Shown in pieces: positions 17,301-28,500 of a stretch of 64,000 nucleotides of DNA. Position 1 is the first letter of the stretch, and the number at the start of each line of letters is the position of its first letter. The notes under the pieces were generated by a model. That model had not been told where the DNA came from and ran no database searches. It was given only the letters and a program-made list of their open reading frames with translations. Both the position numbers and the translations under genes were made by a program. The DNA is from Embleya hyalina (GTDB lineage Bacteria > Actinomycetota > Actinomycetes > Streptomycetales > Streptomycetaceae), in assembly GCF_003967355.1 (NCBI RefSeq), contig NZ_BIFH01000038.1:99045-163044 (forward strand). The letters run 5' to 3'.

Positions 17301-20300
17301 GACCTGCTCGTGGAAAGACTGAACCCGGTCCGCAGCCTGTCCCGACACCCGATCTTCCAGATCTCGCTCGGCCTGCTGAACACCCCCGACGCGATCACCG
17401 GACTGCCCGGACTGGCCGACCCGTGGACACTGGCCAACACCCGATCCGCCAGGTTCGACCTCGCGTTCCACCTCTTCCCGCACCGCACCGAGACGGGCCG
17501 CCCGGGCCGGATCGACGCCACCGTGGAGTACGCCACCGACCTGTTCGACCGGGACACCGTCCGGCGCATGGCCGACCGACTGGTCCGCCTCCTGCGCGAG
17601 GCCGTCGCCCACCCGCACCGCCCGCTCGGCGCGCTCACCATCCTCGACGACGCCGAACTCGCGACCCTGCGCCCGATCGAGCCGGCCGCCCACCCGGAAC
17701 ACGACACCCTGAACGCCGCCTTCCACGCCCGAGTCGCCGCACACCCCGAGGCACCGGCCGTCGGCGAAGGCGAAAACGTGCTCACCTACCGGGAACTGGC
17801 CCGGCGCGCCCGAGCGCTCGCGGACGGGCTGACCGACGTCGACGCACCCGTCGCCCTGCTCCTGGAACCCGGCGTCGACGCGGTCACCGCGACCGTCGGC
17901 GTGATCGAGGCCGGCGGGACCTATGTACCGCTCGACCCGGCCCTGCCCGACCGGCGTCTGGCCACGATCCTCGCCGACAGCGGTGCCGGCACCGTACTGG
18001 TCGACCACCCCGAGCGGGCGGAGCGGGTCCGCGGCCTGGTCGGCCCCGCGACGCGCGTCCTGCGGGTGGCCGACACGATCCGCGCCGGGGCGGCGGCACC
18101 CATCGCGTCGGCGCCCGTCGAGAGCGACCCCGACCGCATCGCCCGCGTCACCTATACGAGCGACCCCGCCGGCGCCCTCGTCGGCGTGTGCACGAGCCAC
18201 CGCGACCTGCTCACCGCCCCGGACCACCCGGGCGAGCCGATCCTGCGCTCCTCCGGACCCGGCCACGAGCCCGGGCCCCGCGCGCCGTGGGCCCGGCTGG
18301 TGGGTGGTGTCGCCGTGGACGCCGTGAGTGAACCGGATGCCCAGGCCCCACCGACGGCCGGCGGCGCCCGCGCCCGGCTCGTGGACGAGACCGGCACCCT
18401 CGTCGGCATCGGCATGATCGGCGAACTGTGCCTGGCCGAGCCCGGGATCGCGTCCGGCTACCTGGGCCGACCCGCGCTCACCGCCGAGCGCTTCGTGCCC
18501 GACCCGTACGGCCCACCCGGATCGCGGATGTACCGCACCGGCGACCTGTTCCACCGCCGAGCCGACGGCGCCGCGAACCACGTCGGCCGCCGCGACCGGC
18601 AACTGCGCCTGGGCGGACGGCGGATCGAACCGGCCGAGATCGAGGCGGCGCTCACCGAACACCCGGACGTGGCCGAGGCCGTGGTGGTGCTCCGCGACGA
18701 CGAACACCTCGGCGAGATCCTGGTGGGCTACCCGGTGCCGGCCCCCGGCCACCCGGATCCCGTCGACCGACTCCCCGCGTTCCTGGCCGAACGACTGCCC
18801 GCGCACCTGGTGCCGACCGCCCTGATCCCGCTGCCCGCGCTCCCGCGTACCCCGGCCGGTACCGTCGACGAGGCGGCGCTGCCCGCCCTCGACCTCGCCG
18901 GCCCCTCCCGGCCGCCGCGCACCGCCGAGGAACGGGCACTGTGCGCGCTGTACGCCCGCATCCTCGATCTGCCCGAAGTACGCCTCGACGACGGCTTCTT
19001 CGAACTCGGCGGGAACTCGCTGGCGGCGATCCGCCTCGTCGGCCGGCTGCGCGCGGACCACACGATCGAGGTGCCGGTCAAGAACGTCTTCCGCCACCCG
19101 ACGCCCGCCGCGTTCCTGGCCGGCATGCCCACCGAGGCGCGGCTTCGACTCACCGCGTCCGATCACGACCGCGGCCGGGACCCCGACGAGCACACCATCC
19201 CGCGCACCACCACGCCCGACGACCTCGTGCCGCTGTCCTTCGCCCAGCGTCGATTGTGGTTCCTCGACCAACTGCGGCCGAACCGAGCGGACTACAACCT
19301 CCCCGTCGCGCTGCGTCTGACCGGCCCGTTGGACCCGGATCGGGTGCGTAACGCGCTCACCGGGCTGATCGCCCGACACGACATCCTCCGTACCCGCTAT
19401 GTGCTCCGCGACGACGAGGCACGTCAACTCGTCGAACCGGCCGTACCGATCGTGCCGCGCGAGCTCGACCTGCGCGCGTTGCCGATCGACGAGGCGGCGC
19501 GCGCCGCCGACGCGGCGATCGCCGACGACCTCGGCCGCCCGTTCGATCTCGCCGCCGCACCTCCGGTGCGCACACTGCTGGTTCGATTGGCCGACGACGA
19601 CCACATCCTCCTCCTGGTCGTACACCACATCGCCACCGACGGCTGGTCCAGCGAGGTGTTGTGCCGCGAATTGGCCGAGCGATACCGACTGGGCGCACGG
19701 TACGCACCGGATCCGCCCGCGCTGCGCTACGCCGACTACGCGGCCTGGGAGAGCGGTCCGGCGGCGGACCGGGTCCGGCGGGCACAGGCCGACTATTGGC
19801 GCACCCACCTGGCCGGACCGACCTCGGTGGAACTGCCGGGCGATCACCCGCGCCCGCCGGTCATGTCCGGTCGGGGCGAGCAGTTCGACTTCGAGATCCC
19901 CGCCGACCTGCGCCGCCGACTCCTCGACCTGAGTCGGACACACGAGAGCACGCCTTTCATCACCCTGCTCACCGCCTTCCAGGTGCTCGTCGCACGGCGC
20001 ACCGGGGCCCGCGACATCGCCGTCGGCACCCCCGTCGCCGGTCGCGGGCGTCCCGAACTCGACGGACTGATCGGCCTGTTCGTCAACACCCTGGTCCTGC
20101 GCGTCGATCTCGATCCCGCACTGGGCTTCGCGGACCTTCTCGCCCGCACCCGCGCGCACGCGGCCGCCGCCTACTCGCACCAGGACCTGCCGTTCGAGCA
20201 ACTCGTCGACGAACTGCGGCCGGAGCGCGACCTCGGCCGCAACCCGCTGTTCCAACTGATGTTCTCGATGGCGGACGTCAACCCCGCCCCCGCCGACTGG

Positions 20301-22511
20301 GGGGAACCCGCGGTCGCGCCGCACCCGGTGCCGTTCCGCGCCGCCAAACTCGACCTGGAGATCGCCGTCGCCGAGCGAGGGGACACGTATCTGGGCAGCG
20401 TCTACTACGCCACCGACCTGTTCGCCCCCGCCACGATCGAACGGCTGGCCCGAGACTATGTCCAGCTCCTCGCGGCGCTGGTCGAGCGACCGGACGCACC
20501 GGTGGGCGGACTCGGCCACGAAGCCCGCCTCGGGGCGCCCGACGCCCTCGGGTCCGCGCCCGACCGGACCGAGGCCCTCGCGTCCCCCACGACCGGCGAT
20601 GCCCGGCATGGGGCCGCGGACGACTCCGGGGCCGGCGCCGAGCCGTACGCCCGATGGAACGACACCGCCGTCGACCACGACCTCGACCACGGCCTGCACG
20701 AACTGTTCGCCCGGCAAGCCCGCCGCACCCCGCACACCGCGGCCGTGATCGCCGGACGGGAGACCCTCGACTACGCCGAACTCGACCGCCGCGCGAACCG
20801 CTTCGCGCACCGACTCGTGGCACACGGGGTCCGCTCCGGCCTCCCGGTCGGCCTGCGCCTGGACCGGGGCCCGGACCTGGCCGTCGCGCTGCTCGGGATC
20901 CTCAAGGCCGGCGGCGCCTACCTCCCGCTCGACCCCGACCTGCCCCCGGCCCGGGTCCGACAACTCCTCGACGAGGCGGGCACGGACATCTGCGTCGTCG
21001 ACGCCTCGGCGGGCGACGCGTCGCCGGCCGACGCCGGGATCCGCACCATCACGGTCGACTCGGGCGCACCAACCGACGCCCGGTCGGACACCCCGCCCGA
21101 CGTCCCGGTCGACCCCGACGACCTGGTCTCGATCCACTACACCTCGGGCTCGACCGGTCGGCCCAAGGGTGTGGCGAACCCGCACCGGGGCTGGGTCAAT
21201 CGTATGTGGTGGATGCATCGCCGACACGGTCTGGCCGTGGGTGACCGGGTGTTGCACAAGACCGTGCTCAGCTTCGACGACTCCGCGGTGGAGCTGTTCT
21301 GGCCGTGGCTGGTCGGCGGCACCGTCGTGATGCTCGAACCCGGCCTGCACCGCGACCCGCGGGCGATCCTGCGCGCGGCCGTCGAACACGAGGTCGCCGT
21401 GCTCCAGTTCGTGCCCAGCATGCTCGGCCTGTTCCTCGACGAACTCGACGCCGTCGGGCCCACGGGACTCGACCGGTTGCGGGTGGTGGTCTCCAGCGGC
21501 GAGGCGCTGCGCCCGGACCTGGTGGCCCGCTTCCGCGCGCATCTGGACGCGCGGGGCGCCCGGTTGCACAACCAGTGGGGGCCGACCGAGGCGTCCATCG
21601 ACGCCACCCACCACGTCTGCGGCCCCGAGGACGCGGAGGCGGACACGGTCCCGATCGGCCTGCCCCTGGACAACTACCGGGTGCACGTCCTGGACGCCGA
21701 CCTGCGGCCGGTCCCGGTCGGCGTCGAGGGTGAACTGCACGTCGGTGGACCCGGGTTGGCACGCGGCTACTGGAACGATCCGTCGCGCACCGCCGAGGCG
21801 TTCGTGCCCGATCCGGACGTCCCGGGGGAGCGGCTGTACCGGACCGGTGACCGCGCGATCCGTCGCCCGGACGGCGAACTGCTCTTCCTGGGCCGGGTCG
21901 ACCACCAGGTGAAGATTCGCGGCATCCGGGTCGAACTCGGCGAGATCGAGGCCATGTTGGTGGCGCACCCGGACATCGCCGACGCCGTGGTCACCAAATG
22001 GGAGCCCACCCCCGGCGACCACCGTCTGCTCGCCCACCTCGTCGCCGCCGCCGGCACCCGCCTCGAACCCGAACACGTGCGCGCCTACCTGGGCGAGCGG
22101 CTGCCGCCGTATCTGGTGCCCACCCGGCTGACCCTGCTCGACGCACTGCCGCTGAGTCCGAACGGCAAGGTGGACCGCGGAAGACTGCCCGCACCGGAAC
22201 GAGACGCCGAACCGGCCCCGATGCCCGGCCCGATCCGCGCCCCCGAGACCGACGCGGAAGTCCTGGTCGCCCAGGTCTGGGCGCAGTTCCTGGCCGCCGA
22301 CGACGCCGACGCCGACTTCTTCGCCCTGGGCGGACATTCGCTCCTGGCCACCCGGATCGTCTCCCGACTGCGCCGCGCCCTGGACGTGGAACTGCCACTG
22401 ATGCTGCTCTTCGAGCATCCGACGATCGCCGGGCTCGCCGCCGCCGTCGAGGCCGAACTGCTCGACGAAGCGACCGACGACGACACGTGCGCCGGGGACT
22501 GCGATGACTGA
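14370..22511 (+). CDS. NRPS1: A-PCP-C-A(broken)-PCP-C-A-PCP, three modules
   Basis: 2713 aa from TTG 14370, which has GGGAGAA six bases upstream; no ATG or well-placed GTG precedes the first A domain. Order by residue: A1 15-545, PCP1 560-632 (Ser592), C 650-1090 (HHISADG, His778/779), degenerate A2 1111-1507, PCP2 1517-1585 (Ser1550 in GGNSL), C 1614-2043 (HHIATDG from His1752), A3 2091-2607, PCP3 2624-2700 (Ser2657). A1 pocket residues read by eye are D-A-F-F-W-G-V-I-F, like branched-chain (Ile/Val) pockets. A3 reads D-D-V-Q-V-S-Q-I-D, with no match that I know. There are no epimerisation or methylation domains. Starting with an A domain makes it the initiation protein, and it overlaps NRPS2 by 8 bp. 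Confidence 0.93.
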   Translation: MSHASREPDDHASREPDDLVGVFAARVAEHPDATAITCAERAVDYRELDESSEAVRRFLEARGADTHLVDDCEVCGPELADEAPVGVFMDRGVDVVVAMVGAVKAGRPYVPLDIRSPAARSRLILDECGIGLVLVDTAERAARVREFCAEWVDVVCFADAVASPGLVASGPVAPPGPVAGTPPRPRSPRRLAYVIHTSGSTGVPKGVEVEHRDLVAFAADPCWSDGLDRRVLQYSPLAFDASVFEIWMPLLRGGRVVVAPPGEVDAGVVARLIKEEGVTCAFVTTSLFNVMVEQDPAVFAGIGQVWMGGEAASPLAVSRALRAGGAGTVVNVYGPTEGTIFAAFHVPTEPVGAPVPIGSAMAGVRTYVLDERLDPVETGADGELCLGGRGVARGYRGRPGSTADRFVPDPFAGGGARMYRTGDIVRRRPDGLLEFVGRRDRQVKVRGFRVELGEIESRLVLRPDVAGAAVLAVPDAHGDKTIVAYLVPRRDTPIGDANPRADDMGWGRWVLAELAGTLPAYMVPTDCVVLDALPLTPNGKVDSAALPAPTHAVDGRAPRSAVEELLCEVFADLLGLDRVGIDDNFIELGGHSLLATRAVARIAAAGAGLLRVVDVFEAPTPAALALRLDAAARARTDERPPPTPRPRPDVIPPSFAQRRLWLVNRLEGGADPGYHIPLLFRLHTEPDLEALRAALRDVIERHESLRTVFPVHDDMPRQHILDIDEFGVRIPVTECAADALDAEITRAARVPFDLTTRLPIRAELIRTPHESLLLVVVHHISADGWSLTTLTGDLGRAYAARMRGTRPDVAPLPLQYRDYAAWQREQLGDENDPNSPLGRQLVYWTRRLADAPAALTLPTDRPRPIVAGHAGDVHAFELPADLCTALDALARSAHTTLFVALHAGLAGLLTRLGAGEDIVVGSPIAGRADAVLDDLIGFFVNTVVLRTDTSGDPTFAELLARVDRSWLPAYANQDVPFDLLVERLNPVRSLSRHPIFQISLGLLNTPDAITGLPGLADPWTLANTRSARFDLAFHLFPHRTETGRPGRIDATVEYATDLFDRDTVRRMADRLVRLLREAVAHPHRPLGALTILDDAELATLRPIEPAAHPEHDTLNAAFHARVAAHPEAPAVGEGENVLTYRELARRARALADGLTDVDAPVALLLEPGVDAVTATVGVIEAGGTYVPLDPALPDRRLATILADSGAGTVLVDHPERAERVRGLVGPATRVLRVADTIRAGAAAPIASAPVESDPDRIARVTYTSDPAGALVGVCTSHRDLLTAPDHPGEPILRSSGPGHEPGPRAPWARLVGGVAVDAVSEPDAQAPPTAGGARARLVDETGTLVGIGMIGELCLAEPGIASGYLGRPALTAERFVPDPYGPPGSRMYRTGDLFHRRADGAANHVGRRDRQLRLGGRRIEPAEIEAALTEHPDVAEAVVVLRDDEHLGEILVGYPVPAPGHPDPVDRLPAFLAERLPAHLVPTALIPLPALPRTPAGTVDEAALPALDLAGPSRPPRTAEERALCALYARILDLPEVRLDDGFFELGGNSLAAIRLVGRLRADHTIEVPVKNVFRHPTPAAFLAGMPTEARLRLTASDHDRGRDPDEHTIPRTTTPDDLVPLSFAQRRLWFLDQLRPNRADYNLPVALRLTGPLDPDRVRNALTGLIARHDILRTRYVLRDDEARQLVEPAVPIVPRELDLRALPIDEAARAADAAIADDLGRPFDLAAAPPVRTLLVRLADDDHILLLVVHHIATDGWSSEVLCRELAERYRLGARYAPDPPALRYADYAAWESGPAADRVRRAQADYWRTHLAGPTSVELPGDHPRPPVMSGRGEQFDFEIPADLRRRLLDLSRTHESTPFITLLTAFQVLVARRTGARDIAVGTPVAGRGRPELDGLIGLFVNTLVLRVDLDPALGFADLLARTRAHAAAAYSHQDLPFEQLVDELRPERDLGRNPLFQLMFSMADVNPAPADWGEPAVAPHPVPFRAAKLDLEIAVAERGDTYLGSVYYATDLFAPATIERLARDYVQLLAALVERPDAPVGGLGHEARLGAPDALGSAPDRTEALASPTTGDARHGAADDSGAGAEPYARWNDTAVDHDLDHGLHELFARQARRTPHTAAVIAGRETLDYAELDRRANRFAHRLVAHGVRSGLPVGLRLDRGPDLAVALLGILKAGGAYLPLDPDLPPARVRQLLDEAGTDICVVDASAGDASPADAGIRTITVDSGAPTDARSDTPPDVPVDPDDLVSIHYTSGSTGRPKGVANPHRGWVNRMWWMHRRHGLAVGDRVLHKTVLSFDDSAVELFWPWLVGGTVVMLEPGLHRDPRAILRAAVEHEVAVLQFVPSMLGLFLDELDAVGPTGLDRLRVVVSSGEALRPDLVARFRAHLDARGARLHNQWGPTEASIDATHHVCGPEDAEADTVPIGLPLDNYRVHVLDADLRPVPVGVEGELHVGGPGLARGYWNDPSRTAEAFVPDPDVPGERLYRTGDRAIRRPDGELLFLGRVDHQVKIRGIRVELGEIEAMLVAHPDIADAVVTKWEPTPGDHRLLAHLVAAAGTRLEPEHVRAYLGERLPPYLVPTRLTLLDALPLSPNGKVDRGRLPAPERDAEPAPMPGPIRAPETDAEVLVAQVWAQFLAADDADADFFALGGHSLLATRIVSRLRRALDVELPLMLLFEHPTIAGLAAAVEAELLDEATDDDTCAGDCDD
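14376..14423 (+). repeat. Tandem 24-bp repeat at the NRPS1 N-terminus
   Basis: 14376-14399 and 14400-14423 differ at two bases and both encode HASREPDD, directly after the TTG start. It is an in-frame duplication in the non-conserved leader of the protein. If translation instead began at GTG 14427, this repeat would be untranslated. Confidence 0.8.
17700..18900 (+). other. Degenerate adenylation domain of NRPS1 module 2
   Basis: This segment has the A1/A2 cores (LTYRELARRARALADGL, GVIEAGGTYVPLDPALPDR) and late cores (YRTGDLFHRR, GRRDRQLRLGGRRIEPAEIE). The P-loop A3 is reduced to VTYTSDPAGALVGVCTSH. Cores A4 (FDxS) and A5 (YGPTE) are missing altogether; a short Gly/Pro/Ala-rich stretch replaces them. 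The A10 lysine (NGKVD in the other domains) is Thr1498 in PAGTVDEAAL. The domain is about 400 residues against about 530 for A1. It keeps an open frame, so it is an internal deletion, not a frameshift. It should be unable to adenylate. Confidence 0.85.
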
Positions 22512-25500
22512 GCGCACCGGCGCGGGTGACCCGCGCCTGGCGGAACGACTGCGGGAGGCCCGGGCGCGGCTGGCCGACCCGGGTCCCGACTCCCCGGACG
22601 CGCACGCGGGATCGTTGCCCCGGCGCCCGGCCGACGCCCCGATCGTGGCCTCGTTCGAGCAGGAACGGGTCTGGTTGGTCGATCGCATCCTGGGCCGGGC
22701 CCCGGAGTACAACGTGCCGCAATGCATGTGGTTCCGGGACGAATTCGACCCCGACGCGTTCGGTCGGGCGCTCACCGCGCTGGTCGCCCGGCACGAGGTG
22801 TTGCGGACCGTGTTCACCGAGGTCGACGGCCTGCCCCGGCCCGTGCTCCGTCCCGAGGGCCCGGTGACGATCGAGACGGTCGACGGCACCGAACTCGGCG
22901 ATCCGGCCGACCCCGACGCCCTGCGCCGCCTCGCCCGAAGGGTCGCCGACCTCGCCGACCGCCCGTTCGACCTGGCCGGCGAAATCCCGCTGCGTGCGGC
23001 GGCGGTGCGCTGCGTCGACGGCTCCGCGCTGGTGCTGCTGACGGTGCACCACATCGCCACCGACGGAACGGCCATGGCCCGGACCTGGGACGAACTCGCC
23101 AGCGGGTACGCCGCCGCCCGCGCCCGCCGGCCGCTGCCCGCGGACCCGCCGGCCCGGCAATACGCCGACTTCGCCGCCTGGCAGCGCGCCCACGCCGCCG
23201 AGACCGAGGCCGCCGACCTGCGCTACTGGGCCGACCGGCTGACCGGACTGCCCGAACTCACGCTGCCCACCGACCATCCCCGACCCGCCGCGAGTGAGCG
23301 CGCCGGCGCGGAGGTGCGCTTCACCCTGCCCGCCGCGACCGCGGCCCGCGTGCGCGCGTTGTCCGTACGGTACGGCGCGACGCCGTTCATGACCCTGCTC
23401 GCCGGTTTCAAGGCGCAACTCGCCCTGCTCGGCGGGCAGACCGACATCGCGGTCGGCACCCCGGTCGCCGGGCGGGACCGCCCCGAACTCGAAACCATGC
23501 TCGGTACGTTCGTGAACACCGTGGTGCTGCGTACCGAACTGGCCGACTCGCCGAGCTTCGTCGACCTGATCGGCCGGGTGCGCGAGAGCGCGCTCGGCGC
23601 GTACGCCCATCAGGGCCTGCCGTTCGCGCACCTGGTCGAACACCTCCACCCCCGTCGCGACCTGAGTCGAAACCCGCTGTTCCAGGTGTTGTTCGCACAC
23701 CGGCACGAGCCGGCGCCGGGGGCGGGGACACGGTCCGAACCGCGCCTTCGTCCCGTACCGCTGCCCGTCACCACCTCGAAGTTCGACCTCGCGCTCACCC
23801 TGACCGAAGCCGGCCCCGAAGCGCCGATCACCGGATCGATCGTCTTCGACCCCGACCTCTTCGAGTCCGCGACCATCCATCGCCTGGCCGCCGGATACGT
23901 CCGCCTCCTGCACGCGGCCACCGCCTACCCGGACCTGCCTCCCGACCGGCTTCCGCTCGCCGACCCGGCCGAAGCGGCCACCCTCGTACACGACTGGGGA
24001 CGCGGCGAGTTCCGCGCGCCGAACGGCGCCACGCTGCCCGAACTGATCGCCGCGCAGGCCGTACGCACCCCCGAGGCGATCGCGCTCGGCTGCGGCGAGC
24101 GCACGGTGACCTACGCCGAGCTGATCGAGCGAGCCGACCGCCTGGCCGCCCGGCTCGCTGCCCTGGGCCTGCCGGCCGAGGGCGTGGTCGCGGTCTGTCT
24201 GGACCGCTCCGTGGACCTGGTGATCGCGCTGCTCGGAGTGCTGCGCGCGGGCGGAGGCTACCTGCCGATCGACCCGAGCCACGCCACGGCCCGAATCGGC
24301 GCCCTCCTCGCGGACAGCGAGACCCGGCTGGTACTCACCCACGCCGCGACCGCGCGGACCATGCCCTGGGCCGACCTCGGTGTGCCGGTGCTCGACCTCG
24401 ACACCGTCGCCGACCACGCGCCGGGCCCGCGACCGCCCGCCGCCGCACCCGACCCGGACCAGGTGGCCTACCTGATCCACACCTCCGGTTCCACCGGCCG
24501 GCCCAAAGGCGTCATGGTCACCCACGGGGGCGTGGCCAACCTCGCCCGGGACATGATCGAACGTCTGGCCCTGGACGGGTCGTCCGTGGTGGGCGCGCTG
24601 ACCACCGTCTCGTTCGACATCGCGGTGCTGGAACTGCTCGTCCCGCTCGCGGCCGGCGCCCGGGTCCAGGTGCTCCCGCAGGCGGCGCTCGCGGACGGCG
24701 GCCGGCTCGGCGCCGCGCTGACCGACGCCGGCGCCACCGTGGTCCAGGCCACCCCCGCCGGCTGGGCGATGCTGCTGGACGCGGGCTGGCCGGGCGGCGA
24801 GATCCGGGCGCTGTGCGGCGGCGAGGCACTGCCGGGACCGCTCGCCGAGCGCATCCGTGCGCGGGTGGCGCGCCTGTGGAACGTGTACGGCCCGACCGAA
24901 ACCACCATCTGGTCCGCCGCACACCTCGTGGAGCACACCCCCGCCCCGCCCGGGCCGGATACCCCCGACCCCGCCGCCCCGCCGCTCGGCCGCCCGCTCC
25001 TGAACACCTCGCTGTACGTCCTCGACAACCGCCTCGCCGCCGTGCCCATCGGCGTGGTCGGCGAGCTGTACATCGGCGGGCTCGGCCTGGCGCGCGGCTA
25101 CGCCGCCGACCCCGGCCGGACCGCCGAACGCCTGCTGCCCGACCCGTTCGCGGCGGGCGCCGGCCGCGCCGGGGCGCGGATGTACCGCACCGGCGACCTG
25201 GTCCGCTACCGCCCGGACGGCCGGCTGGACTTCCTCGGCCGAGCCGACCAGCAGATCAAGATCCGGGGCCATCGCATCGAGCCCGGCGAGATCGAGGCCC
25301 GCCTGCTGGCCCACCCCGACATCGCCCGGGCCGCGGTGCGGGTGCACGGCGAGGGGCTGGACCGGGTGCTCGTCGGCTACCTGGTGCGCCGCGCCGGCCA
25401 CGACGACCGGGACCCCGGCGTGCTCGCCCGGGAGTGGCTGCGGGGGAGCCTGCCGGAATACCTGGTGCCGCCGCTGATCGTCGAACTCGACGCGCTGCCG

Positions 25501-28500
25501 CTGACACCGAACGGGAAGCTCGACCGCCGCGCGCTGCCGGACCCGCCCTCGCCCCGGACGAACGCCGCCCATGTCGCGCCCGTCGGCGAGCGGGAGCGGC
25601 GCATCGCCGAGGTGTGGGCGCGCGTCCTGGACGTGGAACGGGTCGGCGCGCACGACGACTTCTTCGCCCTGGGCGGCCACTCGCTGCGCGCGGCCCGGCT
25701 GGTCGCCGCGCTGCGCGAGGAACTGGCGGTGGAGGCGCCCGTGCGGCTCGTGTTCGACCGGCCCACGGTGCGCGGGTTCGCCGCCGCGCTCGACCCGGAG
25801 CGGCCCGTCGAGCGCATCCCGCGGCGCGCCGAACCGGGTCCGGCGCCGCTGTCGTTCCTCCAGCGGCGACTGTGGTTCCTGGACCGGCTGCGCCCGGATC
25901 GGGCCGACTACAACGTGGCGTCCGTCCTGCGACTGCGCGGCCGGGTGGACCCGGCCCTGCTGCGTCGGGCCGTCGAGGGGGTCCTGGCCCGGCACGACGT
26001 GCTGCGCGGGCGGTTCGTGTCCGGCCCCGACGGCCCCGTCCAGGTGAGCGACCCGGTCCGGCCGCCGTGGGACGAGGTGTACGAGCCGGGCGCGCCGGAT
26101 CCGGGTGAGGCGGAATCGGCGGCGTTCGCCGAGGCGCGGCGGCGCTGCGCCGAGCCGTTCGACCTGGCGCGCGGCCCGCTGTTCCGGGCCACGCCGATCC
26201 GGATCGCCGCCGAGGACCACCTGTTGGTGGTGGTCGTGCACCACGCGGTCGTCGACGGTTGGTCGTTGCCGCTGTTCTGGGCGGAGGTCGGCGCCGGGTA
26301 TCGCGCGCTCGCCGGGTCCGGGTCGGCGGCGGCGACGCCCGAGCCCGTTCGACCGCCGGTGCAGTACGCCGACTTCGCCGCGTGGGAGCGGGCCGACACC
26401 ACCCGAGGCGCGGCGGATCTGCACTACTGGCGCGCGAAGTTGGCCGGAGCGAGCGCCACCGAGATCCCCGCCGACCGGCGCCGACCGGCGATGTTCGACG
26501 AGGAAGGCGCCTCGGTCGACTTCGAACTGCCCGAGACGGTGGCGCGGCGTACCGCCGAGGTGGCGCGCGAGCTGGGGGCCACGCCGTTCGTCGTCCTGTG
26601 CGCCGCGTTCGCGGTCACCGCCGCCCGGCTCTCCGGGAGTGCGGACGTCGTGCTCGGGACCCCGACCGCCGGTCGCGGCCGTCAGTATCCCGAACTGGCG
26701 GATGTGATCGGCCCCTTCGTCAACACCCTCGTACTGCGGACGCACGCCGAGGAGGAGCGCGTCTTCGCGGACCTGGTGCGGGAGGTGCGGACCACCGTCC
26801 TGGACGCGACCGCCCATCAGGACCTGCCGTTCGAGCGGTTGGTGGAGGAGCTGCGGCCGGAGCGCGAATTGAACCGACACCCGCTGTTCCGGATCATGTT
26901 CGCGCTCGACCGGGACGAGGCCGGTGCGCTCGACCTGCCCGGGGTGCGGACCGAATCCGTACGGATCCCGCACCACAGCGCCAAGTTCGACCTTGGCCTG
27001 ACCCTCACGGAGCGTCGGGACGGCACGCTGACCGGATCACTGGCCTACGCCACGGCGCTCTACCACCCCACCACCGCCCACGGCATCGCGGACACGTTCC
27101 GGCGGGTGCTCACCGCGGCCCTCGCCCACCCGCACCGCCCGGTGGCGGGACCCGAACTGCTCGACCCGGCCGCCGCACGACGCCTGTCGCCGATCGACGG
27201 GCCGAGCGAGGCCGAGGACGGGTGCCTGCACACCCTGATCGCCGCCCGGGCGGCCGAGCGGCCGACGGCCCCGGCCCTGGAGTTCGGCGAACAGGTGCTC
27301 ACCTATGCCCGGTTGGACCGGCGCGCGAACGACCTGGCCCGGCGACTGCGGGCGGCCGGGGCCCGGCCGGGCGTGTTCGTCGGCGTGCTGCTGCCCCGGT
27401 CGATCGAGCTGGTCGTGGGCCTGCTCGCGGTGTTCCGCACCGGAGCCGCCGCCGTACCGCTCGATCCGGGCCAACCCGCCCGGCGCAACCGCCTGTTGCT
27501 CACCAGCGCGGGCGCGTCCCTGGTGCTGACCGACGACGCGTCACCGACCGGCGACACGACGGACCGGTTCGCCGGGTCGGCGGTGGTGTCCGCGTCGACC
27601 ATCGAGGCCGACAACCCTCCGGATTCCCCAGCCGGCCCGGCGGACCTCGCCTACGTGACCTTCACCTCCGGATCCACCGGCCTGCCCAAGGCGGTGCCCA
27701 CCACCCACGCGGCGGCGACCCGCTATCTGCGCCTGCTCGCCGCCGAGTTCGGCATCGGCGCCGAGGACACCGTGCTCCAGGTGGCCGCCGTCTCCTTCGA
27801 CGCGGCGATCCGGGACATCTTCGGCACCCTCGCCGCCGGCGCCCGCCTGGTGCTTTCGGCCGACGAACACGCCCGCGACCCGAGGGCGATCCTGGCCACG
27901 ATCGACCGGCGCGGGGTGACCGCGCTGCTGTCCGTGGTGCCGTCGCTGCTGGGGGTGTTGACCGCGGTGGCCGACGGCCCGGGTGACGCCGACGCCGACG
28001 CGGCGCCCGCCGCGAGCCGGCTCCGGCTGATCCTGCTCAGCGGCGAGGAGCCGAACGCGCAGGTGTTGCGCCGGGTGCGCCGACTGGGCACCGGGATCGT
28101 CGTGGTCAACCAGTACGGGCCCACCGAATGCACCATGACGTCCACGTTCCGGCGCATCACCGACGCCGACCTCGACGCCGAGTCGATCCCGATCGGCGCG
28201 CCGCTGCCCGGAACCCGGGCACTGGTCCTGGACGCCGCCGGTCGACCGCTGCCCACCGGCGCGATCGGCGAACTGTACCTGGGCGGCCCCGGCGTCTCGA
28301 TCGGCTACCCCGGCGCGCCCGCGGCCACCGCCGAGCGTTTCCTGCCGGACCCGTACGGACCGCCCGGCGGCCGGTGGTACCGCACCGGCGACCTGGCCCG
28401 GGTCGACTTCCACGGCCGACTGATCTTCCACGGCCGCCGCGACGACCAGGTCAAGGTGCGCGGTGTGCGGGTGGAACCCGGCGAGGTGGAGGCCGCGCTG

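Noticed and set aside
13890..23075. A 3061-codon open frame on the minus strand across NRPS1
   Set aside because: It lies opposite the NRPS domains, has no conserved motifs and is Gly/Arg/Val/Gln-rich; long antisense frames are expected at this GC content.
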